Positions 1 through 12,300 of a DNA stretch of 64,000 nucleotides are shown here, one piece after another. Origin of the DNA: Dirofilaria immitis (lineage: Eukaryota > Nematoda > Chromadorea > Rhabditida > Onchocercidae); contig JAKNDB010000110.1 of the NCBI GenBank assembly GCA_024305405.1, positions 558,001 through 622,000 on the forward strand. The letters run 5' to 3'. A program made the position numbers and the translations under genes. The notes under the pieces are model-generated. The model made no database searches and had not been told where the DNA came from. It worked only from the letters and a program-made list of their open reading frames with translations. Each line of letters begins with the position of its first letter. Positions within the stretch are counted from its first letter, which is position 1.

Positions 1-808
1 GGCTCCATACAATAAAAAATACCGTAAAATCGACAACTGTACAATCATTGAGTATGCGTTGAAGTATAACATCAGCAAAGGAAGAAAGATTGAGTTGAAT
101 GCATAAATTTTGCAGACCAGATGCATCCAAGTGTGTCTCGCCATTTTTCGCACAACTTAGAAATAGCTTCAAAAAACTAAGTTTTCCTCTTTCAATAATT
201 CATTTACAATGATTAGAGTGCTATCACAATCACTATATTTCGTCATACAATTACCGAACAAAAAACTCACTCTGTTGAGTTCTTTAATATGAAAATTTTC
301 ATTGTCCAGTACCGAAGTTGTCATTCGTATGAATATTAATATATTTCCATGTTCTGTTCAGAAATAAATTAAACGAGTCAAAGACTGAAATTCTGACTTC
401 CAATGGTTATGACGAATAGTGGAGATTTTAATTAGCAATAACGCTTTGCCAAAATGTGACTTCAGCACAAAGGAATTACTTCATACGATTTAACACAAAG
501 ATAGATAAAACTGAAATAGTAAAACATGAATCTGAAAAAGAAAATTCTTAAGCAACAAAAATATTGCATGAGAAAAGGAGGAAGGAAAGGCTAACCAGCT
601 GGTTTTAAATCAAGTGTGCAGCATCTAGCCTCGCAAGCAGCATTCGACCTAGTAGGGAGAAAGATTATTATCTTCAACGTTCGGATTATACGACACAAAA
701 CTTATTGTTAATCGCACGCTGTCGGATCAGAGTAAACAACCATCCATCGATCAAAAGAAAGCTATCATACCCGCTAACAAACATCTACGATGTTAAGACG
801 TTTAAATG

Positions 809-873
809 ACACCCGCACACCACCACCACACACGCATACACATTCACACTACGCATGCGCACACATGCACACG
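809..873. repeat. CA-rich imperfect microsatellite
   Basis: A run of cac/aca units interrupted by gcatac and gcatgc elements. It is low-complexity DNA with no coding potential. Confidence 0.7.
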
Positions 874-1512
874 CCGTCTTCACACGACGAAATCTTCACC
901 TCTTTTTGCAACAGATCGTGTCATGCCGAATTTTTTGCTATTTGCTAAGCGCCAGATAATTTAGCAGTGGTAACCTGATGAAGCAATCTGGCTTCGATCA
1001 GTCGAATAAGCTCGTTTCCTGCATGTCTGGACTTGTTTCGCTGATTTTGTTACGGGCAAATAAGGTATGCTAAGAATTGTGTCTTATAAAACTTAACAAG
1101 TTAAACCTGTCGTTTCATCATAGCCCGAATGGATTATATTCAATCACTTCTTGTAAATGTTCAAAAAGGCCTTCTAACAGAAAAAAAGGGTGAATGAATC
1201 TGACTATCACTTCATTATACTAAATCATCAATTAATTGAACTAAATTTGCTCTACTAAAGCATTTGATACATGCTTTCCCCACTGCAGAAGAGAAGTTTA
1301 TTGCTGACAAAACAAATAATAATATGGAAATAATTCATTATGAAACAAACAGAAGCATATGAGACTTCTTAAACCGTGTCCTAAATCCTAAATACTACAA
1401 CGAATGAATGCGTGAAACGAGAAGTGAATAAACAGTGCATAATTGATAGGAAATAATTTCTTGAAAAATTCAACAGACGGAGTTGTTTGTATCAAGAAAA
1501 TATGTATAAGAG

Positions 1513-1571
1513 GGAAAATAATCCTCCAAGAATGCAAAATATTGGAAAATAATCCTCCAAGAATGCAAAAT
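1513..1571. repeat. 28-bp direct repeat, period 31 bp
   Basis: Two identical 28-base copies (1513-1540 and 1544-1571), both containing aatcctccaagaatgc, are separated by 3 bases. This is a simple tandem duplication in intergenic DNA. Confidence 0.9.
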
Positions 1572-1889
1572 CCCAAAAATTGATTTAAGGATTGCAAGAA
1601 ATTTGTTCATAACATAATGGAACACACTGTTCTGTTGAAAACCAAGAACGTCCCCACCCGCATCGCAAGTTTTATTATCAATATCAATCAGTCATCAATC
1701 CGGATAGATGGATTCACACATAAAAACAATATTTCGAACTGACTGCTACCAACAACTGTTCAGAAAAGTTGTTCGGTTCGTTGCACACAAAACAATCAAC
1801 AACGAATCAAATCTTGGATTTTCCCATTTGAAATTTGATAACTTTACTGCTTCAGCAAAAAATAGATTTGAAATGTTTCTGAAACATGA

Positions 1890-1979
1890 TGATAACAACA
1901 TCTGACTCTGAATTATTGAAGCTAAATTTGCCGCGATCATTTCTGGAGTCACGTCAGACTGCATTTCAGATGTTTTCAT
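1890..1979 (-). CDS. Possible short exon, unrecognised
   Basis: On the minus strand an open stretch starts with ATG at 1979 (MKTSEMQSDVTPEM...) and contains an acceptor-like tgcag just before the SDVTPEM segment. It lies about 170 bp downstream of the probable poly(A) signal of the DENND2-like gene, so it could be the first exon of a second cistron. No following exon was found and I recognise no family. It may be chance. Confidence 0.2.
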
Positions 1980-2146
1980 GAAAATTCACACTTTGTCTCC
2001 AGTCAGAATTAACTCTATCTACATTATTTGTGATGAAAAAGAGGACTGCACTTGCAAGACCGATACGATGCAACGACTTCCAGGTTAAACGATTGTTACA
2101 GTGCAGCCGTTTAAGAATTCAATACACAGGAATCACTTTTAACTAT

Positions 2147-2152
2147 TTTATT
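2147..2152 (-). other. Poly(A) signal AATAAA of DENND2-like gene
   Basis: AATAAA on the minus strand (tttatt on plus), 34 nt beyond the stop codon that ends at 2186. Its position suits the 3' end of the DENND2-like transcript. Confidence 0.6.
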
Positions 2153-2185
2153 CATCAATGCACAGTTTTAAAATCTTAATTTTTG

Positions 2186-5100
2186 TCACAATTTCTTCAG
2201 CAAATGAGAACGAAAGATAACGTTATGCGCTTTAGTGAATATGTTAGCCACACGCTTTTGAGATACTTGAGGAGTTACTGCAATGACACATTCATCGAAT
2301 TTTTGATTTGCGACATCTTCTGCGACATGAGGGATCGTGTTGCTCATTTCTGGAGAGCTATTTACCTGTACAAATGTAATCAAAATTTAACGGGTAAATA
2401 ACACGATCTGGATTCAACAAAGTGACAGTACATATTTTCGCACTTCAAACAACCAAATTACAAAAAAAATCACCTTTCGACGGATCCATTCACGAAAAAT
2501 ACCGGTTTCGACAAACCATTCTGTAAAGCGTCGGGCAGATTTAGAAGTGTGTGAAGCGACCAGCTGAGCCTTGCTAGTCCGAACCGATTCAAAATCACCG
2601 TTTGATTCGGCGACAAATGCCGCATAGAAGCTACAACCTTTGTACGGCCAAATCAAAGCTGCAAACCATGACAGCATTGCCTGAAAAACCTTTTAAATGA
2701 AATAAATCTTGACAGCTTATCTAAAAAATCAAAAATGAAATCAGAAAAGTGCCTCCTCACGCTTCTCTGGTTCAAACCAAACTGATCATATTCCAGTTTA
2801 TTAAAAGATTCCTTCCATTTCAAAACAAAAACTAACTTTTTGAAGCAAAAAATCAGCGCGAGGGCCTTCCCCAACAACAACAGCTTCTTTGAATTTTGTT
2901 GCAAGACTTACTGCGAGCTTCCTGGGTATCAAAAGTTTCTCGCATAACGCAAATGCGTTTTTCACTTTAAAATCAATATTCTCATTTTTAGCACACAGTT
3001 TGATTAGTTGTGGCACAAATATACCGCCGTCGAGATCGACTATAACAAGGTCGTCCTCAAAACAAAGTACCTAATATTTCAAAATTATAACCACTTTATG
3101 ATATGACGACACTTCTCAGAATCAGTAGTGAGAAATTTTTAATGACCTGTAAACTCTACCTGGATGAGATTATCAGAGCACAGATTCTTGTCCTTGACAA
3201 CTAAAGGCTTCAATTTATACATGTTTGTCCTAAAATTTATTCGAGATTAAATAGCACTTATGCGTCAACAGAGATAACCAAACTGATTGCATCGATAAAT
3301 TAAAATGTCAATTAACTGCAAAACTGACCTTAACAGTCCCATGAGATACGGTGTTGGAGAATTTACTATTTCCAATAAGGAATCTGGTAAAACCGGGATT
3401 AATGTATAAGGCCATGAAAATGGATGCAGTAGAGAAGCGATTGACTGAACTGCATGGCAAACGCACTGCACCTGAAAGTACTTGGAAGTAATCTTCGACT
3501 TATTTTTGGAAATAATACTAAAATTATTTCCAGATTTTCATAATTTCCTTTTTTTTTTATTTTATGACATTTCACCTTTTCGAAAACTAAGTCGGGAAAT
3601 AACTTTCTTACTTCTGCATGCTAATTAGTTGATTTTACATATAGACAATTAAAAATTACTGAGCCACCAGCTATGATAACTCGTTGCTCAGCCAATAAAG
3701 CTCCAATTACAGCAACTGTAACTTCTGGACCCATGCGCCGCACAAATGCAGAACAATCTGATTGACCCAGTGTAGGACCCTGTCCTCGGATTACTACATT
3801 TCGCTTGGTACCATCTTTTACTTTTTCGAAAACATGCAAAGAACTGCCTGAAATGAGACTAGCTGTGATTTGGAACAAGATGAATTCATTCGAGATATTA
3901 TAATATGCTGAGAAAGTTTAAGATTTTAACCATCAGTAGGAAAAGTGCATCGATAAATAACATTGAGGAAATTCTTCAGCCTATCCAAACTATCATGCAG
4001 ACAACAGACACATTCCCGAGCAAGGGCAAGATAAAACAGTGGTGCATGAATCGATGAAATGATAGCAAAAACTTCCGGCAAATCACCTTCTTTTGAACAA
4101 GTAGCTGTAAAAAACTTGTTATCAATTATTAGCAGCATAATACTATTTTTAAACTAAAAACACAAATATGCCTGACCCTTGTGGGATGTAATGACATTAC
4201 TTATGATTTTAAAAAATGTAAATGTGTTTAAAAAGCATGAAATGCTTTTAAAAAAAAAAAGACAACAAGAAAATATCCTCAATTAAAAAGAAATATCGAA
4301 AGCAATACCTTGCTCATGATTCACTCCGTACTGTCGTATCAAATGACGTACGCAATATGCGAAAGTTCTAAAATTTATTACTATTACTATTCCATTAAAT
4401 AAAACATGGATGATACTACTGGCTGTATTAGATGTGAGAAATTTTATAAATTTTAATAATTTAGAGAATGATATTAAATGAAAAATATACAACAGCTAGG
4501 ACAATAAAATAGTGAAATGTACTAACTGACAAGCATATCAGATATAATCAAACTGAAAAAAATATAGGAGCAAAGAGAGATGAAGATAAAGGACAAATAT
4601 TATAAAATGTTGAAGATAATGGGTAAAAAGCAGGCCATAGTTGTTGGCATTTTTCATTTAAAAGTATTGCTAAGCAGCCAATTCATACCAGAAATCTTTA
4701 AAAGAAGAAAAGAAAATTCATAACATATCGCCTAAAAATGAGAAATAAAAATTTTGAAAATAGAAAAATTTATCAAAGAATGTTTGCAGCAAAAGCCAAC
4801 CTTTTGCCTGATTCATCTGTAAGAGTCAATGTAAATTCTTCATTGCCTAACCAACGGTCACTTTCGATAAAGGCTTTAGCTCGTGTGAAATCTGGGATAA
4901 ATAAATCTGGACAATCAGTTCGTGAACTGTGGCCTTCATTCAAATTTTGATCTGAAATTTGCATTCAAAAAGAAAGCTCTCACATCAACTGAAATATTTC
5001 CAATGCCAACTGGATATTCGTTCTACATTAACTAAAAACAAATAAATAATAAGTAAAAAAAATTTTTTTAAAGTATACAAAATTCCAGATCACTTACTAT

Positions 5101-5875
5101 TTCTTTCCGGATAAACATAAGCAACACGGGGTATGTAATTGCACCTAATATTTTCGTATGGTAAACCGTTCACCTCATTTCTGAAAATTTTCTTATAAAG
5201 ATGTATTCGGTGGATAAATGTCCCAATGTTTCCTATCTGTCATTAAAATGCTTCCCAAAATTTTAGTTCAAAATAAGATTTTTGCACAGTCAATTCATTA
5301 CAAAATCAGTGCCGATTTTAGCAGTTAATGAAAAAATTAGCTATTACTGTAATGGAAATTGATCAAATATTCACATTTCATTTTATAATTTATTTAAACC
5401 ATCGATTTTCAAATGAATACCTTTTAACAAGATTTACAATGAGGGCGCGATCAAATAGGTATGATTCCATACACTCATGAAAAGCCTTTAAGTATTTGTC
5501 ATAAAGAGCCAATGTTTTCCGATGAACTAATTTTGCTCGGGTTATTTGTCTTTTCAGTTTAACATTTATGCCGTTGCTTTAGCTCTAAAATTTTCCACAT
5601 TTGCCACTTTTATGAATATTCAATTTAGAACTATTTCATTCTTGCAAATTCCATAAACAAAAACATCATAAATCAATAATAGACTTTTGAACGCTACGTA
5701 TTCAACACTCATCCAAAGTAAAGATAAAACCTCTCTCTTGACGAGATGAACTGTTTAAAATGAACATTTGGGCACATCTGGATTAAAAAATCGATGTAAC
5801 TTACTGAATCATCGTCATATAAGATACTTTGTTGAGAAGTTTGTCTTTTGGCAATAGTTTCGTTTGAATGCTCAT
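2186..5875 (-). CDS. DENND2-like DENN-domain Rab GEF, 13 exons, ~554 aa
   Basis: Exons on the minus strand: 5805-5875, 5421-5549, 5098-5180, 4801-4951, 4309-4367, 3931-4104, 3660-3847, 3329-3471, 3160-3229, 2912-3070, 2761-2811, 2474-2680, 2186-2365. Their phases join without conflict into 1665 nt. DENN proteins load GTP onto Rab GTPases at membranes. The uDENN part shows FTLTLTDESGKR followed by TFAYCVRHL and GDLPEVFAIISSI. The cDENN core shows LLHPFSWPYTLIPVLPDSLL, NSPTPYLMGLL and DLVIVDLDGG. The dDENN part has LIPRKLA, AALIWPYKGCSF and FTEWFVETGIFREWIRRK. These match the DENND2 subgroup better than DENND1, 4 or 5. The ATG at 5875 follows an in-frame stop and an acceptor-like cgcccag, so it may be trans-spliced. 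The N-terminus is much shorter than in vertebrate DENND2 proteins, and further 5' exons cannot be excluded. The first four exons lie inside the left arm of the inverted duplication. The weakest junction is the small exon 2761-2811. Confidence 0.85.
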
Positions 5876-6760
5876 TCAACAGAATAACTGGGCGTTTTGT
5901 TGTTACAAAATCATTCCTTAAATGATTTTAATTATTTCAATGGAATAATATCATTCAAAAATTAGCTAATGATTGAACACAAGCAACGAGCAAAATAGCT
6001 ATGAAGTAGTATATCCGATCAGTTTCCAAATTCCAGACAAAGCTGATTATCCCTCTCCTCCATCATTTCCTACGTCTCTATGCAAATATATTTAAAAGTA
6101 TAGTACTACGTAAAATTTTGATCGAATAAAGAAATATGTTGTCACAGGGTGCGATGAATCATAGCTAATCAATCATACACAAAAGTTGACAAATCGATAG
6201 TATTATATATTACAAAAGTCCCGTTCGCTGAATATTTTTTCCAATTGGTATTTGAAAATAAAAGAAATGCCTCGTCGTGAAAAGTGCATCAACAGATATA
6301 AATGAATGTGTATGTATGAAGAGATCAGTATGGGAAAATAATATCGAACAATTTGCTCTCTATATTTATATTTCACTATGAAAATAGTTTAATTAATATC
6401 GATCTATTAGAAGTCTTTTTGCTACGTCCAATTCGTTCTTGTCTACGGATTTCACATATTTCGGGATCAATACGAAAATTCGATCAATTCAATTTCTAAG
6501 GCTCGATTATTTTTAATCTTTAGTAGATACGCGAAAGAAGCGGTTCATTTTCTAAACAAATTAGTATTATAAAACATATAGACTCGATTTCATTAGTACA
6601 ACATATCACGGCAATAATTGACGATTTCATACGTTTCAAATAATGTGACAGATAACTAGCCATCACAATTAACATAATCAGAACTTTGAGCTTTAACATT
6701 GACATGTTTGGAATCTCTTCCCCATTACTATGTGAATCTATGTAAAGCGTAATTACTAGA
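4382..6760. repeat. Left arm of 2.38-kb inverted duplication
   Basis: The reverse complement of 9920-12300. I followed it base by base in several segments and found one substitution (near 6464) and two one-base homopolymer differences (near 5405 and 4700), with no other change seen. The outer edge lies in the intron just upstream of the DENND2-like exon 4309-4367, and the inner edge lies about 0.9 kb upstream of that gene's ATG. Confidence 0.95.
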
Positions 6761-9700
6761 TGACAGGAATAACCTCATAATTGGTTTGCAATGGAGGATG
6801 GTTCGGTCGTGGCATTCGCTCCTTTCACTTCCCTTCGCACAAACTGTGCTTGCTTAGTCAACTGGTCTGGAAAACAAATTAGGTTAATGAGAAATTTAAA
6901 TTAACTGAGACAAGGTATAGGTTAACGTTAACGCAGGAGAGAATTGATTTATAAAGTTGTCATTTTCAAAAAATTCATACTTTAAAAATAATTACAAACG
7001 AGCATGTCTCTTCCACTTCTCTTCTTTTCATTCAAACATAGCAAGCACTACAGCGACTTGTCTTGCTGATTTCTAATGCTTACATGATATTATCAACAAC
7101 ATCGTTTTACCTAATATATTATAAAACAATGCAAACTGCCATTATTGATTGTTTTGATATTTAAAGCGCATTTTACAGCAAAACTGCATAGGTAGTGGCT
7201 GACAATTTTCTACGAACTATAGTGTCTCATTAACCTAATTCAAAGCTCATTGTTGTCATTCTAGCATTGCTCAGTTTCGATTGATTTGAGTATGTGATGA
7301 TAACAGCATCCTAAAACTTCCCTATTTGAAATTCAAAAAACCTTCGAGGATGAAAAAAGGTTAACTAGTAAGCATTTTCCCAATCTTCATTTCATCGTAC
7401 GTAACCAATTGCATTTTCAGAAAAATAATGAACAGCTTATTTGTTAGCATCGAATCATGTTTGAACTTTCAAATGCAAAGCTTTAAAATATCGAAAATGA
7501 GAATGCAGCAGCGAATATAGTGACAATTTTTGGAATTTTAATACGGACCAGAAACATTAAAATTGCTATTTACTTTTAATGAATAACTCATATTTCAAAA
7601 CTTTGGGCTATTTATCTATTATTCTGGTATTCTTTATTTTTGATTTGAATAAGGAGGTGCAATATCATATTATTTAAATCACCGATGGTTGCAGGAAGTT
7701 GGCAAGCATTTTTTGTGATTAGTATGTAAAGTACTACGATAGTACTAAAATAAAGTTATCAGTTTAAATTCCATACAGTCAAAATGCTAAGGTATTTCCT
7801 TCTATAGCTTATAATGAGGAATCTCAATATTGACATGTGAACTTGTGGATTCTAGTTAGCTTTCTTTATAACTCTTGGAATCTTCGTCTTATTTGATTGA
7901 ATCGTTGTCAATTAAAGCGACAATATTATAGCTACTCATTAGGCAGTTCTATAGAAGATTTATGAGATGTCTGATATGAAACATCGACGAAAAAAATGTC
8001 AGAAAGAAATGTCGTTGAAACATGTGGATGTCAAAAATTGCAAGTTAATTTTCCATATTTTCGGTACATTTAGTATTATGATTGCAAAAAATTATAGCTT
8101 CGCAAGCTTCAAATTCAAAGACCGCCATCTATTAACAGAGTAATTTTCCAGAAATATATTGACAGTTTATGAATTTTATTTCTTGCATGTGTTTTAGATA
8201 AAAACAACGGGATTTATTGTGATCTTTTAATTTACTGATTTCTATTTTGGAATTCAAATCTTATCTTCAACAGCTTCTAAATTGATCGTTGCTCTTAAAG
8301 ACAACAGTTTTCAAATTTTCTAAAATTTGAAAATATCGTTGCTTAGATCTGACTGCTCGAAAGCATTGCTGTTTGGATCTGAATGCTTTGCAGTTCTTTG
8401 ATGAAAACAAGTAGTTGCCTTTAGAAATTCAGTTGGAGATCTATATTAAAAGATGCATATGCATGTGCAAAATATCTGCTATTTAAGGTTGACCTTGAAT
8501 AGAAATTTGATATATTTCATGCATCTTTGATGAGAAGAATTAGTATATCACTGTGGTGAAATCTGACTGAACTTTGAAATTATGACATCTGAATGTCTCA
8601 AAATAAATAAAGCAATTATCAATCATATTTATGTTCAAGAAAAATCTATAGGTTGTATTTTGGAACGGCAAGCAACGTAAAGGTATTTAGTTATGATTTT
8701 GACTTATTAACTGTTTTTTAAAAAGACAATTCTTGAAAAGTTTGAAAAATAACAACTATTTCTCGAATAGATAGATGTCAATGACTATTTTGGATGCCAC
8801 ATGCATATGTGGAACAAATAGAGGTGATAAAATAAATACACATTTGGTTAAGATCGATGAAAAACCAGGAGATCCATGTAGCATTCCGAAGAGGCAGTGT
8901 ACACCAAACGATGAGTAAAGCACGAATGGCGGAAATAAAGTGAAAAATGATATTGTAAACTTACAAATAAAATTAGAAAACGAATATCAAAATTAAATGA
9001 AATTTGAAAAGCAATGAAATGAAGAGAATAAATCTAAGTGCCTTGTTTTCAAAATGGAAAACTACGATTCAAAAAATTGCTATATTGAGACTGTAATCAT
9101 TCAGAGCCGAAAAAATCCTCCATGAAAATTGCTCAAATAGCTCCAATAAAACGAAAAAATTTGATTGAGGGAAAATATTACGGCCACGTAGTGATAGAAA
9201 TCAAAAGTACCATTCAACAATGAAGATAATTGCTATATTGATCTCTCTATATTAATTAGTATAACACTTTTAGCAATAGATAAATTAAAAAAATTGATAA
9301 AGCTGAGAACTTATGAGGAAATCTTTGACATATTTAATTCGCAACGTAACAGATGTGGAAGAATAGCTTAAAACAGGCTTAGGAAAAAGTGTTTTGAAAT
9401 TTTAGTTCGAAAATTTAAAAGATTAAATATTTTTGATTTGAACAGTGCCTATAAATACGAAAAAATATCGAAATGGAGATGAAAGTATTCAACGAATTGG
9501 AGAAATTTGATCGAATGACTATGAAGCTGAACTATCGATAATAGCACGGTGTTCATATGGTTCAAAATATTAAATGGAAGATAAAAAACTCCAAATCGTA
9601 GTCGCGGAAAAACTGTTCGAATTTCAACAAACTTGACGGAACAGCTTACTTGTAAGAAAAGATTTATCAAGTGCCTGTAGAGCATGCTTGATAATACGTA

Positions 9701-9919
9701 AATAAATTAATTGCACAAAGTAAATAGAATAAACTGTGGGCTGCAATTAATTGTAATTAGCTGAATGTGTCTTATATTCTTCACAACTATCAATAGTAAA
9801 GTACTCAAATTTCAAATATCTTATGCCATACGTCCTTCTGTATAATTAAAGTCAATCAGCCATGACAATCTTAAGCTCATAAGGTGTTCAAATCGCAAAA
9901 TTCTTTAATAAAGATAGCT
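6761..9919. other. Unique spacer between the inverted arms
   Basis: 3159 bp of AT-rich DNA with no supported coding region and no terminal repeats or transposase. It separates the head-to-head 5' ends of the intact and truncated DENND2-like copies, so any promoters for either would be expected in its flanks. Confidence 0.7.
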
Positions 9920-12300
9920 TCTAGTAATTACGCTTTACATAGATTCACATAGTAATGGGGAAGAGATTCCAAACATGTCAATGTTAAAGCTCAAAGTTCT
10001 GATTATGTTAATTGTGATGGCTAGTTATCTGTCACATTATTTGAAACGTATGAAATCGTCAATTATTGCCGTGATATGTTGTACTAATGAAATCGAGTCT
10101 ATATGTTTTATAATACTAATTTGTTTAGAAAATGAACCGCTTCTTTCGCGTATCTACTAAAGATTAAAAATAATCGAGCCTTAGAAATTGAATTGATCGA
10201 ATTTTCGTATTGATCCTGAAATATGTGAAATCCGTAGACAAGAACGAATTGGACGTAGCAAAAAGACTTCTAATAGATCGATATTAATTAAACTATTTTC
10301 ATAGTGAAATATAAATATAGAGAGCAAATTGTTCGATATTATTTTCCCATACTGATCTCTTCATACATACACATTCATTTATATCTGTTGATGCACTTTT
10401 CACGACGAGGCATTTCTTTTATTTTCAAATACCAATTGGAAAAAATATTCAGCGAACGGGACTTTTGTAATATATAATACTATCGATTTGTCAACTTTTG
10501 TGTATGATTGATTAGCTATGATTCATCGCACCCTGTGACAACATATTTCTTTATTCGATCAAAATTTTACGTAGTACTATACTTTTAAATATATTTGCAT
10601 AGAGACGTAGGAAATGATGGAGGAGAGGGATAATCAGCTTTGTCTGGAATTTGGAAACTGATCGGATATACTACTTCATAGCTATTTTGCTCGTTGCTTG
10701 TGTTCAATCATTAGCTAATTTTTGAATGATATTATTCCATTGAAATAATTAAAATCATTTAAGGAATGATTTTGTAACAACAAAACGCCCAGTTATTCTG
10801 TTGAATGAGCATTCAAACGAAACTATTGCCAAAAGACAAACTTCTCAACAAAGTATCTTATATGACGATGATTCAGTAAGTTACATCGATTTTTTAATCC
10901 AGATGTGCCCAAATGTTCATTTTAAACAGTTCATCTCGTCAAGAGAGAGGTTTTATCTTTACTTTGGATGAGTGTTGAATACGTAGCGTTCAAAAGTCTA
11001 TTATTGATTTATGATGTTTTTGTTTATGGAATTTGCAAGAATGAAATAGTTCTAAATTGAATATTCATAAAAGTGGCAAATGTGGAAAATTTTAGAGCTA
11101 AAGCAACGGCATAAATGTTAAACTGAAAAGACAAATAACCCGAGCAAAATTAGTTCATCGGAAAACATTGGCTCTTTATGACAAATACTTAAAGGCTTTT
11201 CATGAGTGTATGGAATCATACCTATTTGATCGCGCCCTCATTGTAAATCTTGTTAAAAGGTATTCATTTGAAAAATCGATGGTTTAAATAAATTATAAAA
11301 TGAAATGTGAATATTTGATCAATTTCCATTACAGTAATAGCTAATTTTTTCATTAACTGCTAAAATCGGCACTGATTTTGTAATGAATTGACTGTGCAAA
11401 AATCTTATTTTGAACTAAAATTTTGGGAAGCATTTTAATGACAGATAGGAAACATTGGGACATTTATCCACCGAATACATCTTTATAAGAAAATTTTCAG
11501 AAATGAGGTGAACGGTTTACCATACGAAAATATTAGGTGCAATTACATACCCCGTGTTGCTTATGTTTATCCGGAAAGAAATAGTAAGTGATCTGGAATT
11601 TTGTATACTTTAAAAAAATTTTTTTTACTTATTATTTATTTGTTTTTAGTTAATGTAGAACGAATATCCAGTTGGCATTGGAAATATTTCAGTTGATGTG
11701 AGAGCTTTCTTTTTGAATGCAAATTTCAGATCAAAATTTGAATGAAGGCCACAGTTCACGAACTGATTGTCCAGATTTATTTATCCCAGATTTCACACGA
11801 GCTAAAGCCTTTATCGAAAGTGACCGTTGGTTAGGCAATGAAGAATTTACATTGACTCTTACAGATGAATCAGGCAAAAGGTTGGCTTTTGCTGCAAACA
11901 TTCTTTGATAAATTTTTCTATTTTCAAAATTTTTATTTCTCATTTTTAGGCGATATGTTATGAATTTTCTTTTCTTCTTTTTAAAGATTTCTGGTATGAA
12001 TTGGCTGCTTAGCAATACTTTTAAATGAAAAATGCCAACAACTATGGCCTGCTTTTACCCATTATCTTCAACATTTTATAATATTTGTCCTTTTATCTTC
12101 ATCTCTCTTTGCTCCTATATTTTTTTCAGTTTGATTATATCTGATATGCTTGTCAGTTAGTACATTTCACTATTTTATTGTCCTAGCTGTTGTATATTTT
12201 TCATTTAATATCATTCTCTAAATTATTAAAATTTATAAAATTTCTCACATCTAATACAGCCAGTAGTATCATCCATGTTTTATTTAATGGAATAGTAATA
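9920..12300. repeat. Right arm of 2.38-kb inverted duplication
   Basis: The mirror copy of 4382-6760. Similarity stops sharply at 12300/4382, where the right side runs into unrelated sequence (tttatttactccc) while the left side continues into the rest of the gene. Confidence 0.95.
10805..11880 (+). pseudogene. Truncated 5' copy of the DENND2-like gene (4 exons)
   Basis: Exons 10805-10875, 11131-11259, 11501-11583 and 11730-11880 duplicate the first four exons of the minus-strand gene, with intact splice sites and open frames, ending at the DESGKR uDENN segment. The duplication ends at 12300, before the next exon, so cDENN and dDENN are absent and no replacement 3' exon is apparent. If transcribed it would encode only about 145 residues plus read-through into the intron. 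It is most likely non-functional, or an assembly duplicate of the real locus. Confidence 0.85.

Larger units (their letters stand above)
1..1700. other. Intergenic, no supported gene
   Basis: AT-rich sequence with short chance ORFs only. It contains a CA-rich stretch (about 809-873) and a short direct repeat (1513-1571), listed separately. I see no exon with credible splice sites and no recognisable protein similarity. Confidence 0.6.

Noticed and set aside
6520..6705. 61-codon hydrophobic ORF, repeated at 9975-10160
   Set aside because: It appears twice only because it lies in both inverted arms. It is upstream of the DENND2-like start, without splice sites or known family.
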